DNA of 35,883 nt from Lingula anatina (Eukaryota > Brachiopoda > Lingulata > Lingulida > Lingulidae): NCBI RefSeq assembly GCF_001039355.2, contig NW_019773696.1, forward strand, positions 3,340-39,222, given 5' to 3'. The position numbers and the translations under genes are program-made. Numbering within the stretch: position 1 is the stretch's first letter; each line of letters starts with the position of its first letter. This document shows positions 1 to 12,400 of the stretch, piece after piece. The notes beneath the pieces were generated by a model, which saw nothing but the letters and a program-made list of their open reading frames with translations, did not search any database and was not told where the DNA came from.

Positions 1-645
1 CCCCCACCCCACACACACACACACACACAAATAGGTCTAATGAGCGGAAAATAATCCAAACCAACCAAGATCAAAACAAGCAATTTCCTCCCCTATGCCT
101 ACATACATACTACAATAATAGCCAGGGCTGCCCCTCCCCCCCCTCCCCAGCTTCCCCTATGTAATAGCTGTAGTTTAAGCACCCTGAATACACACAAGCT
201 AGGGCAGACTTAGCTGTTCCTTTGACATTATCTTGGACCAGATACAGTACAGTGTGACGGGTACAAGATAATAATATATTTTCATGTTCCCAGCTAAATG
301 TCTATATAGCTTAATTTTTTTTTTTTTTTGTTAAATCTTACACTATACATGGCCTAAAACCAAAATTATATACTAGAATAAATAGATACATAATCTGTGC
401 ACTCAATTAATTAGGGAAAAATCAAACTAACTTGTAATTATGCATGGTACATGTACCTCACTTCCTCCAAATCCTTCAAAAAATCCAATCGAACTAAAAA
501 TATTCTCTTAAATTAAAATGAAATAGCAAGAATGCTCATTTTTGGACCCTATAGTTACTACATGGTTGGTTAATTACTTACATTGTCCCTTTATAACAAT
601 AACAAGAAGTAAATCCTGCAAACCATGCAGGTTAAAGCCACCCCC

Positions 646-697
<52 letters not shown>

Positions 698-1252
698 TGA
701 GAGAGAGAGAGGATACAAAGTGTAAAATAAGGCAAAAATGGGTTGTTTTCTTGTCTCTGTGCCCAACCCCAGAAAGAGAAAAAGAGAAAAGAAAAGAGTA
801 TAACATGTGTAATCTGTAGTAGGTATACATGTACTGGTAGGTCTGTCCTCATCTACAGTTTATATTTACTATATATTAGTCAATTGAAATGGTTTTCACT
901 CTAAATGTCCAAAAGATGGAGATCTAGACAAGGTTCTAGTACAACTTCATTTACTTCAAGGTTGAAGACTTGGGTAAAGTTTCCCAGCACTAGTGTTTTC
1001 TTAATTTCCCACTCAGCTGGATCTCCAACTCCAGTGAATACTTGGCACTATCTGCCTGGTTATCTGTAATAATTCTGATTATAGAACAGGTGGCATGAGA
1101 GGGTATATGGGGTATCCATCTCTACCCCCCCCCCCCCCCCCCCAAATAAGTCCAATCACACAGAATGCAAAAGGTATTCCCTACCCTCGCATACTGCTTA
1201 CTAGCATTTTACCATCTCTATAGTTCTGAAATTATACATATTTTCATATATA
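1..1252. other. Non-coding flank with simple repeats
   Basis: No gene was recognised. It contains a CA run (11-29), a T run (315-329), an A run of about 47 nt (648-694) followed by GA repeats (695-711), and a C run (1125-1143). Short ORFs here are low-complexity translations (poly-Lys, poly-Phe). Confidence 0.75.
648..711. repeat. A run of about 47 nt followed by GA repeats
   Basis: Homopolymer 648-694 then GA repeats. It could be the tail of an old retroposon, but no upstream element was recognised. Confidence 0.9.
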
Positions 1253-1318
1253 CAGATGCTGATGTTAGAAGAATGTGGTTCACTTATTATATACACATTC
1301 ATCTAACATCAGCATCTG
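1253..1318. repeat. 66-nt hairpin with a 25-bp stem
   Basis: The left arm 1253-1277 and right arm 1294-1318 pair over 25 positions with one mismatch, around a 16-nt loop. It starts cagatgctgatgttag and ends ctaacatcagcatctg. The flanks do not extend the pairing. The size and near-perfect stem resemble either a pre-miRNA or a tiny foldback element. Confidence 0.85.
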
Positions 1319-2301
1319 CCATACACTGCATTATAATCTTAAATGTGATCCCTCTATAATCTAAAAATTCATCATAGATTTGTAAAGAACAACAACCAAA
1401 ATCCTTTTAAACTACAGCCTTAATCAGTTCCAGTCAAGTTACCACATTTCATTTTTAAAACAATGAACTATGTTCTTTGAAAAATTGTCACTTTGCATAA
1501 CGTGCATGTGTTACGCTGGTGTTTGTATTTGCAGAGGGTGCTCACTGCAATCGATGGAAGTCTTACATTTCAAATCTTACTTAATTGCCATAGAGCCTGC
1601 TTACTCTTAAGCAATATATTGAAACAAATAATGCTTATTTAAGTAACTATACATTATTAAGCATTACCATATACTCTAGTAATTTTTTCATCGCATTTTC
1701 CTGTAATTGATGTAAAACTAGCAGCATATATTAACAGCATAAGAAATAGACACAATTACTTGATTTTTCTAAATTAAAAAACGCATGCACATTGATCTGC
1801 AAGGATACCTCTTCATATCCCTGCAAAGCACATTTGCTGCAATTTATCTAAATTTTCTAATATTTCACAGCTTACATTTTCTACTAGCTACCAGCAAAAT
1901 ACCTGCATATTATATTGTTTGCATGAATATGCACATCAAATTTCTTTTCTCATAACAGTGGCAAAATTCTGTGATAAAATGTATCAAAAGAAATCAATCT
2001 ACATACAAATGCCAACTGTCATGCTTTCTTTCAAAAGTTTGTTAACTGACTTTCCTCTACAATACAATGTGGTTTCTAGAACTTTGATGAATTTCAAAAT
2101 TGAAAAAAGGAAAAATTATTTGGACACAAATTCTGAATAGAAAAATTATAACAAGCATATTGTCTTCTAATGGCATTGTTCTATTACTGCTCTGTACGTC
2201 ACCTAGTCTGGTTTCAGATGTGACTAATGCAAAGCAGATATATACTGTACCCAGCCTACATGTATATATACAGTATACAACAGAAATAAAAAGTTCAAAA
2301 A

Positions 2302-2341
<40 letters not shown>

Positions 2342-2423
2342 CATGAATGTATGTATGTACAAATATTTTATATCACTTAAATTTCCACCTTATCAGCAAA
2401 AAGATACCTAAGACTACAACTAC
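1319..2423. other. AT-rich non-coding flank with a TA microsatellite
   Basis: No coding sequence or RNA gene was recognised. A TA repeat spans 2304-2338. Short ORFs across it translate to alternating Tyr-Ile and have no domain character. Confidence 0.75.
2304..2338. repeat. TA microsatellite
   Basis: About 17 TA repeats, near the sacsin-like 3' flank. Confidence 0.95.
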
Positions 2424-2960
2424 ATGTACGTATGTTCACTCTTTTTTACACTGTATATATACAAACTAAGACTCACTTCAAACTCCAATAAAAATCTATT
2501 TACATTTTTTCAGTATACTAAAATATGTATTTGGCATTAAAAGCAAAAAGGAAATTAAATGTTACTTACAATAAAGATGTTTTTATCCAACTTTTCAATA
2601 AAGAAAAAAATGTTCCTGTCATATGAATTTTCCTGTATATATACCTATAGTGTAATATATGAGACCTATCCAAAATACACAATGTTTTTCATGGATTACC
2701 TAAACATGTATGTTCACTCTTTTTTACACTGTATATACATCTAAGGTTCACGTCAAACTCCAAGAAAAATCTTTTTACATTTTTTCAGTATATATACTAA
2801 AACATGCATATGGCAATAAAACCAAAGAGCAAAATTTTTATTTACAATGAAGATGTTTTTATCCATCTTTTCAATAAAGAAAAAAATGTTTCTGTCATAG
2901 GAATTGTTCTGTATATATACCTGTAGTGCAATATGAAACCTATCCAAAGTACGCAATTCA
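2424..2960. repeat. Two-copy tandem duplication of about 275 bp in the 3' flank
   Basis: Copy 1 is about 2424-2700 and copy 2 about 2704-2960. Both start near gtatgttcactcttttttac and share tcaaactcca, acattttttcagtata, gatgtttttatcca, cttttcaataaagaaaaaaa and cctatccaaa in the same order. Many substitutions and small indels separate them, so the duplication is old. It lies 160-700 bp past the sacsin-like stop codon, probably spanning the 3' UTR and flank. Confidence 0.85.
2837..2842 (-). terminator. Candidate polyadenylation signal AATAAA
   Basis: It is the first AATAAA seen on the minus strand downstream of the sacsin-like stop codon, about 277 nt past it. It lies inside the second copy of the 275-bp duplicated sequence. 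The hexamer is common in AT-rich DNA, so this is only a candidate. Confidence 0.3.
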
Positions 2961-3118
2961 AAATTAGTTTCATTTTCCCCCAAGACAATAATTCTCAACA
3001 CACCCATGTTCATCATGTTGAAGCAATCCTGTAACAGGACACTAAAATATCCTGCAAAGCAAATGTTCTCAAAGTAAAAGAAATTTGCATTGATTAATTA
3101 CATAAAAAGAGAAGAAAT

Positions 3119-3436
3119 TTACATTGTTCTGTCCATTGGCACGCCTTTCTCTGTCAACAATGTCTCGATCTCAGTCAGCAGTTGGCTGGTGATGTCCACA
3201 GCTTGTGTTGCTGTGTCCTTGTTGTAGACCTCATGTGGTAGACCACGACACCTGTCAGGGTAGCGCATGGCAGTGGAATGTGTAAGAAGGGACTGGAGTC
3301 GTCTGGACAGCAGTGAAATAGTCGAGCAATTGTCTGCAAGGTTAAGTGTGGCAGCCATTGTAGGCAGGTCGTGAGTGTTGCATTTCAGATTGGCATTGAT
3401 GGCAAACTGTGCGGCCTTCAGTGCTTTTTCTGCTGA
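3119..3436 (-). CDS. Sacsin-like terminal coding exon 7 (HEPN helices, stop)
   Basis: It encodes 105 residues (4346-4450) and TAA at 3121-3119. The acceptor is tattataatttcag. The junction reads [21 protein letters not shown], a direct match to the HEPN helix 1 to helix 2 region of sacsin and bacterial HEPN proteins. The domain continues with MRYPDRC..LPHEVYN and a helical tail, and ends at the usual family C-terminus. HEPN in sacsin is a dimerising, nucleotide-binding domain. Confidence 0.93.
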   Translation of the reverse strand, partial: SAEKALKAAQFAINANLKCNTHDLPTMAATLNLADNCSTISLLSRRLQSLLTHSTAMRYPDRCRGLPHEVYNKDTATQAVDITSQLLTEIETLLTEKGVPMDRTM

Positions 3437-6400
3437 CTGAAATTATAATATACATATGCAATATAGATAAACTAATTGCATATTTATAGTGTTTCAATTT
3501 GAAAAAATAGTAAATACGTACTGTTTAATTTTAACTGTCGAAAGAGCATAAACAAGAAGTAAGCAGATTGACAGAACAGGTGAAAAATTGGGATTACACT
3601 CCAAAATTTAATCGACTTATGAAATCTAATAAATTACTTTATTAAAATAATTCAATATTAAAAATAAAACTGCACGGTATAATGATCAAACTCAATTACT
3701 CATTGTGAACTGAACTGAGATTGAACCAGCATTATCTAACCTGATGGCACTTGAAGCAAGCCCATTCATAGCTCTGGAAAGGTTCTCTGGTGTCATTGGA
3801 GCAAGCCCATTCATAGCTCTGGAAAGGTTCTCTGGTGTCATTGGAGACTGCTTTGAAATCCCACTGGGCCTGGCGGAACCATCTGGAAGCCTCGTAGGGT
3901 TGGGGATTCTTATGAGTTTCCCAGAATCCACCATACGTACTGCTGTCACTACCATAACTCTCCCTGGAATAATACCTCTCATGGCATTCTCTCTCCTGGC
4001 TGGCACGATGCCCCATTTTGGTGTAAAAATGCTCAAACACATCTTCATATGTAGTGTGTGACCATCTAGGACCAGTTGATGTTTCTTGTGGACCTCTTTC
4101 AAGTCTAGCTATTTCAGTCTGTATGAATTTGCATGCTTCATTGCAAATATCTTCTTGGCCAAGGTTTTTGTCTGGGTGATATTTTCGGAGGAGTCTCTTG
4201 ATGACTTTTTTCCTCTCATTTTCATCAAGTTTCCACGCAGCCTCCAGTGTTTTTGTGATATCTTCCTTAATGTCCTCCAGACATGTTGGAGTGAAGTCAT
4301 CCTCAGTTGGAGTTTTATCATAAAGAACAACATCCTTTGAGTTAACTTTTGCTGTGCGTTTAAATTTGTACAAGTCATTTGCCGTCACAACAAGCACATC
4401 CTCTTCTTCACTCCCAATTCTTATTTTGTATCTTCTTAGCACATCTGAGGTTTGAGAGTCGGCATCTTCCTTGATCTCTTCTAGGACAATGGCATATATG
4501 TATATTGGGAGCCCCTCAAGACTCTTCAACAATGGATCCTCTACTTCATAGCCTACGTATTCACCGCATTCAAAGTGGTGAAAATTCTCAGACAGCAGAT
4601 GCTGGTCTTCTATGTGAAGGTAAGTGCCAGGGGTGGGAAGAACACTGGTATCTGAGCAGTAATCATCTGGAGGAATGTCCTGATCATCCAAATATCTTGA
4701 AATCTCATCAATCTTTTTATCTAGGATATGGCACATGTGATGGAGGGAAGTTGACAGTCTCCCTTTCGATAAACTGTTCAAGATTTCAACAAACCTGGGT
4801 GAAAAGTTGCACATTTGAAAATTGCCTTTTAAATAAAAACAATGTGATTGTTGCCCACAATGAGCCTTTTGATAGAAGGATGACTGTGTTTTCTCACTTC
4901 CAGACAAAACCTCTCCTTTGTATTCTAAAACAGTGGTCAGTTCTGTTACAAAGTGAAGTTTGATGTTTTTTATGTTTTCTTGTAGCTCATCTCTGTCCTG
5001 CTTACTCACAGTGAAGCCTTGTGTTTTACCAGCATGACGACAGAGACGCATCACTGCCTGATAAAAAACTTCTGATTCTATCTTCCATTTCAAAGGATGC
5101 TCTTGAAGAATGTTGATGCTTGGTTCAGAGTGAAGTTTCTCTTTGACAACATCAGTCAGATATCTAAGGCGCAAACATTCTGGCAAACATTCAGCAACAT
5201 CGCTGTACGATGAGGCTTCAGGTCCAAATTCTTCCATAGAAGGACGAGCAAGCATGGGTTCTTCCAATGGAAATTTCTGTAGTCGGTCAAAATGGGACAT
5301 GTTATCAATAAAGATAATGTCCTTGGACTGCCTCAGTTCCCCAGCAGAAGTAAGCAAGTATAACAGTTTTACCTGCTCTGGCCATTCCTCCCCTCTGTGA
5401 AGATTTTTAAACAAAAAGCCCATTGCTTTCAATGCCTTTTTCTTTTCATTTGGTTCCAGTTTTTCTCCTTCAGTATCTTTATGAATCATTTCCAAGACAG
5501 TGGCATACTGAGAGCAGGAGGGTCTATCTGTGCTGCCTATCAGCTTGAAGAGCTCCAAACAACTTGCAAAATGTGAAGGCACAGCAAAAAGATAAGGCTT
5601 TATTTCTTCTTCTTCCAAGCAAGAAGTAGCAACTTGACTCGGATAAACAAACCTTTTTCCATCCTCTACTAAAATGCAGGTCAAGTGTTGCAGTTTTTGA
5701 GTCCATTTCGGATTTTCTTTAACTTTGTTTTTATATCTTTCCAAGTGCTGATATATCTGTCCCATTGTTTCAGAGAGCAATTCAGATTCTTCAGATGTTA
5801 AATCTTTGACTTGCTCTTGCAAATAGTGGCACACATTGCAACAGTGGTCTATCACCTGTTCCAAAGAGGGGATTTCTTTCACTCCAAGTATTTCACACAA
5901 TTTTCTGTCCCTTGGTTCTGCCCACTGTTCCAAGAATGAAACACTTGTCCATGACAAATGTTCATATTCCTGCTTGTATGAGACAGCACCATTGAAGCAG
6001 ATGAAAGGCCTCACTGTTTCTCCATCCATATTGCCACATGGGCACAGCCTCTGAAGGTTGCTTGAAGCAACATGTCGTGGTAGAAAGGCCACATCTTTCA
6101 TAATGGGCAATAAGTGACCAACATCCTTTCGCGAAAAAAGATGTATCACTAATACATGTGCCTGCTTTTCTCTCTTTTTGAGTTCTGCCTTATTTCTACT
6201 TTTCCATGCTAAAATAGCCCCCCTTTCAATGGCTTTGGCGAATTCAATGAGCTTCTCTGAAGTGACTTGATGCTGTAAACCTATCTCACGCATCAAACAC
6301 AAAATTGGTTGAGATCTAAAAGGCTCTGATGGAAAATCTTTCTCTGTAAGCATAGCCTTAAAAACTTCATTGTAAGAATCATAAAAAGCTGATGCAGTTG

Positions 6401-9400
6401 ACAGGGTGCCAGGAATTCCGCTCCGGCTATCAGGTAGGAACTTCATGTGAGAAAGTTTATCAATCAGCCTCTCCCATTTATCCTCACCAATTCTATGGCG
6501 TAATTTGACTGCTATGAACTGTAAGTGTTTAATCCTTTCTTCCTCTGAGAGAATTTCAAACCTCGGTAATATGAAATCACAGTACATATCACACTCAGAG
6601 AGTACTCGACAACCCAGCCATGTGTAGAGTGGCTGTAACGTCCCATAGGGTTTCAAGAAGGCCAAATGTTTACCACCTCCTTCCAAAAGCTGCATGCCAT
6701 CTAAAGGGATAGAGCTGGGTGCAATGTAAGTGTTTTTTCCTTCAATACTGATAATCTCCTCTTTTGCAGATAAGAAAAAAGGTAAAGTGCACAATTTTTG
6801 TTTCAATTCAGGATTGCTTTCCAGCACATGAAGATACTGACAAAAATATCCCAAAATATCATGACATTCCGATACATTCAGTCTGCCTGCTAGCTTGTGT
6901 TGTTTGGCTACTCCTTCTAATGCGATGATCATGGAACTTGGATCTCTAGGGTGGCCAATTATTGCACGTATGGTCTCACCAGAACCTTGTAGTGCAGTCT
7001 TTTCAGAGGGTTGTTGTAGTATATCATAGGCTAGCTGTGGAACACCCAACTTTTGTAAGATACCTAAAACCTCAGTTTTGAGGAAGTGATGGAAGAAATC
7101 CCGGTTGTCCATAACTTCACGGGTTCGTGAAACCTGAAGCAAACAGGTTGATTTCCCTACAGTTACTGGCAAGAGGCACCAATGGGAAAGTGGCTTCAAT
7201 AAAGATATAATTTTGTTGCCGTCAGAAACTGCACCAACTTCCGAGTGAAGGTATGTCCACAGTAATTGGATCCACTCTTTTGATGGAGCCTTCGAATCCC
7301 ATGGAATAACACCTCCATTTTGTAGCGCTTCTGGTAAGGCAAATGGTAGCCTTTCTGCAAGATCGGATACCTTGAATTTTTTGAAAACTGGCCTTTCTTG
7401 GTCTGTACGAAAAATTGTACGTTCCAATAACCTATGGCAAAAAGATGCAGCACACAAAGGCAGCAAGTCCCAGAAAGGTGAACAGAAGACAGGTGTTCTG
7501 GAACTAAACATCCTCAGCTTGTTGTCCTCAGTTACAAGCAATGGAGAGCCCTCAAGTAGCTGCACAAAACTGTCAGATTTCTTACAAAAGTTCAACATAG
7601 TGCAAAGGTTGCCTACATTTCCAAAGATGGTTTTTCCAATGTGTTCTGGAAGATCTGAGCATGAAATAAAACACAGGCTATCAGGTCTTTGGTAGGTTTG
7701 AAAGAAACAAAGCACAGCTTCTGGACTAACAGTTTTCACCTGGATTTCTGCATCCCGATAATTTATATATATTGACATTGGGCAATATAAAAGATTGAAA
7801 TTGCTTTCACATAAAATCCTTCTAACAATCTCTCTGGAGGATGGTTCTTGACATTTTGATGTATCTCTGAACCCTGACCCTGGTTCCTGAATCTGGGTAT
7901 CTAAGTCATCAAAGAATACTGCATCTTTTCCACTTCCTGTAGGTGAAAACCATGCAACTTTAAATCCCGTCTCACTCACTCTTGCATGTCGCAAAACTGG
8001 AAGAACCCTCAGATGAAGTTCACTGGTCAACTGGTATACCTTTTGAGACAGATAACGTATGTAATTCTCCTGATGCTGGATATCTGGAAAGAGCTCACAA
8101 TACTGGCTCAAAGATCTTCTTATCTGGGTCTCATCACCTCCAGACATCTCTCTCATGATAATCTTCTTTGTTTGCTGAAGCATGTTAGTGTAGCAAGGTG
8201 CAACTGTTTGCTCTATTAATGTGTTGTTCCACTCAGTTTTCACATCAGTATTTTCAGTGTTCATCCAAAGGTTTCTCCTGGCTTCATGATCCAGTGCAAA
8301 GTGACCATTGATATGAACAGGGAGGTTTGTTTTCAGTGGGAGTGGCAGGAAGCAAAATACCCTGCCTTTTGGGAGGTCTAATTTCTCTGTCGGTAAACTA
8401 TCAGGTGGAAGCAGATGTGCTACTCCTCCACGTGGCAGTAATCCCAACTCTCTGTCCCAGAGGGACTTCTTTAAAGTTGTAGGTATTGAGCTTGAATTGC
8501 TGAAGCCAAACTGTTGGGTGATAAGCCATGTTTCTAATCTGCCTTTGTTGTCTTTTAAGGACATGGTGAAAGAAAAATTGATGGGACGTAACTGGTCCAC
8601 TGTCAGTTCTTGTGTTTTCAGTCTCCCTGAGCTGTTCATCACTTCCTTTAGAAAGGACTGTTGTGCCTGTGTATCTTCAGCACTGAGACGGGCCTCAACA
8701 CTGTATGTGTTCTGCAGCTTTCCAGTGAACATGTTTATTTCTGAGACACTTATTTTCCTAATGTTATTGAGAAACAGCATCATCAGAAATAAATCACCCT
8801 GAAATGTTTCCATGAGGGACTGCATTTCTGGAATGGTAACAGGTGTAGTTTTTATCTTGGATTGTCTGGCCATGTTTTCATTCCTGAGTGGCAATCGGAA
8901 CAAGGTAGCTTCCTCCATTGGAAAAGATTCTTTCATGTCATCCAAGTAGCTTGCAAATACATCTGGGAAAGACTTCCTCAACTTTGGAATGTCATTATAA
9001 CGCATTCCAGGCTCTGCAAAAGACGCACCTGGCACATAAATACAATGTGGATCAAAGACACACAATGCTTCTCCAATTTCCTTTCCTTTGGTTAAGAAAG
9101 ATGGGGCATCTGTGAGATGATATACAGCATTGAAACCGACCCCATACTGCCCTGTTTTGTTTGGATCTTCACTCTTGCTTCCCACACCTAGGTTGCTAAT
9201 ACCCTCTATGTCTGCTTGAGTAAATGGACTATTGTTGTAAACACACAAAGCTGGTCCCTGCAATGGCTTCCAACAATCCTCAAATATGCGCTTGGTGGAA
9301 TGGTTTCTGGGATCTAAAACAAAGTGAACTTCAGTTGCCTTTGCATCATCTGCATTTTGCAGGAGCTCTTTCAGGATATCCTGGTCACAGGGGTATCCTT

Positions 9401-12400
9401 CTAGTATTCTCTTGATTCTATTTGTAAGTTTTTCCTTCTGACCAAAGGGTATTCCCATTGAACATTTTCTAAGCTTTTCACCTCTTTTCGTCTGAACACC
9501 AAGGCCTATAGCATCATGATATGGTAAATCTTTGTGTGCACAATGCATGTCATCATCATCATTCACAAGCCATGGGCAATCATCAAAACAAAGGTGCTTT
9601 GCTTCAGACATCACTCCATCTTCATCTGGTAAATAAATAGGCCCATTTTTATCTTCAATTGATTTCAGTTTTGTTGTGAGGGGTACTTTCTCCTTTTTTA
9701 CCTCATCCTCAATATTCTGCTGTAATGCAGACACAATTTGACGTATGTATGATGGCAGTGATTTTTTGCTGTATTTTTCATGTGGTTCCCGTAGGGCCTT
9801 TATATAATCTGCAATATCAAAGTCTTCTCGAACACCAGCAGCTTCCATGACATCAGGGAAGTCTCTCCAGTCATAAGGACGCCCGAAAAGAAGTGGCTCA
9901 AATCCAGCCTTGGAGTCGAATATAACTTTACTGCCTGAGACAAACTCTTGTGACTGCGGAATGTACACTGCATTTCTCTTTTGCAGTGCATTACTGATAG
10001 CGGACTGTTTTGCAGGTTCCCTTCGCAGTAAATCATTCAGATACTGATAAATGTCCTTAATTAGATCTTTCAGCTTCTTTTCAAACTTTCCACACTTTGG
10101 GGCAGCTGCGATGGCCTCATCAAACTGGTCCCATACCTGATCAAGTTCAACATCTTTTCTAGACTGTATTTGGAGCAACCTCTCCACACTTCTATTCATT
10201 TTCAATTCCCTTCTGTCGACAACAGCAGTGGAAGAAGACACCAAATTTTCCACATCTGTTGAAAAGCATTCTTTAGGTGCAGCAAGATTGTTGTGATTGC
10301 CTTTCCAAGGAAGTGGGTAACCGTCTGGTTTGGGCTTAACTGGAAGAAATGGCACTTCACATAATACGCCACTCAGTTCACTTTCCAATTTACTACCTTC
10401 TTGTCCACTCAGCCTCCAGGCTAGGTACTGCAATATTTCTTTCACTCTTTGTACTCCTCTTGAATTATCTGTTTGATGGAGACCAGCAACACTTTTGGCT
10501 CTCTCCAAAATCTGCTCACAGCTGATGTCTTCAAAGATGCCAAGTTTTTCCAATACCAGAAGGCGGCGTGGGTTCAGGTATGACCTTTCGGTTCCTTTGA
10601 TGAAAATCCCATCTTCCTCATAATACAATGAGGCAGCTCTGCTTTTTGGGTGCATGAGAGCACAGGGTTTCTTTAACTCCCCATGAGGTGTGGAAGGAAT
10701 GCATGGATATCTCTGCAAGAGTTTATTCAGATATTCATCATCTTGGTCAATTGCATAAAGTATCAAAGAATCTCTGACATCTCCATCAAGAGTGTTGATG
10801 TTTGGGAAAACTGCTTCATTGTACAACCTGTGAAGGTCAAACATGATCTTTCCTTGAATCTCTCCAGGGGCAAATGACAATATGGTTTTCATGGTCTCAC
10901 TGGGAACTTTTACATATATCTTTCTCCTGTCCCGGAGATAATCTTCTAATATTCTTTCAGCATGGGTCACTATATTTGATCCCTTGACATCTTCTGTGAG
11001 CATACCAACATTATAGACATTTTCCCATATTTTCCCATTTGAAAATAAAGCGGGTGCCTGCTGTTCCTCTGTGGAAAATAAGGAGGCATAAAACTGCTGC
11101 ACAAGAGGCTCACATACTGGTTTATATGTGCTCCCACAGGTTGGCCACAATTCGCTAAAGCTGTAAGGTGTACCACATGTTAATTCTCTCAAGTCTTCAA
11201 GACAAAAAAGAAGTGCTTTGGGAATGACATCCTTCATGATGATTTGGTTCCATTCAGCTCCTTTTGAAACTTTATCATCCGTTGTTTTCTCAGTTAGATG
11301 TTTGCGGTTGGACTCCACAGAGAAACTTCCATTAACATGAAATGAGAATCCACTGGAAATTGGAAGAGGGAGATAACAAAAGAATGTTCCCTTCTGGGTA
11401 CACAATGGTGCATATCTAACGCTGCCTTTAACACTGCACTCCTTCAAATGCACCGCCACTCCACCTGTAGGTACAAGACCAGAACTCTTGCACATGGTCA
11501 ACATCTGTGATGTGAGGTCTCCCATGCATGACGTAACCAGCCAGAAATCATTCCTCTCCTCAGTTTTGATAATACTCACACTACCTGCATCCATTTTGGA
11601 GGACATTTCAAGGAGAAGGGACACTGATGGCTTTTGAGTGTCTTTGGGCATTGGAATTGATGGCACTGATTCTGCTGATTGGAGGGCTTGGGTTGAAGCT
11701 TTTAAAATTTGTGTTGGCTGAAGCTCTGGTAAATGCAAACCTCTTATCACTTTTGATATGTTCTTTGTTGTTTCATAGATACACTGTATCATTGATGGGG
11801 TTCCATCCTTGGGGAGGTGATAAATTGATATTTTCTTCACATTTTGAGTAAAAAGTAGAACTTCTGAAGAAGAATCCACCAATTTCTGAAGAAGCAATAG
11901 CACTTGTTTTTCATCATAATGCACATCGCTGATCTCACTTTTATAGGATTGTTCCTTTGTCCGTAGAGGAAATCTAAATAATGTTGCATTGTAGCTAAAC
12001 ATGCAAGATTTGGCAGTGGAATCAAGATTGCAGCCAAAAATCCCATTAAAAGGCTTGAATTGGTTCTTCAACTTCTGAAGCTTTTTTCTGTTTTTTAAAA
12101 TAATCTTAATTCCAGGTTTTGATCTTGCTGCTCTTCCCAAGTGTTTCATATGTGGATCAAAGATGGCTATACTGTTACTGCTAACGAAACTTGGGACATC
12201 AGTTAGATTGTAGACTGCATTGAACCCAAGTCCAAATTTGCCAATTTTGTCACTCATCTTTTCTTTGGTTGCAGCCCCCAGCTTAACAAGGTTTTTGAAA
12301 TCTTCTTCTGTGAACACAGCATCATTATAGGCCCAGAGAGCAGGTCCTTGGCAACTTCGCATTCCCTCATGTATCAAGCATGTCTGAGCATCTTTATTTT

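Noticed and set aside
591-852. ORFs with poly-Phe and poly-Lys
   Set aside because: They are translations of the 47-nt A run and GA repeats.
2057-2411. ORFs of about 100 codons on both strands
   Set aside because: They cross the TA microsatellite and translate to Tyr-Ile repeats; there is no domain.
4505-4963. 152-codon plus-strand ORF
   Set aside because: It is antisense to the large sacsin-like exon and has no recognisable domain.
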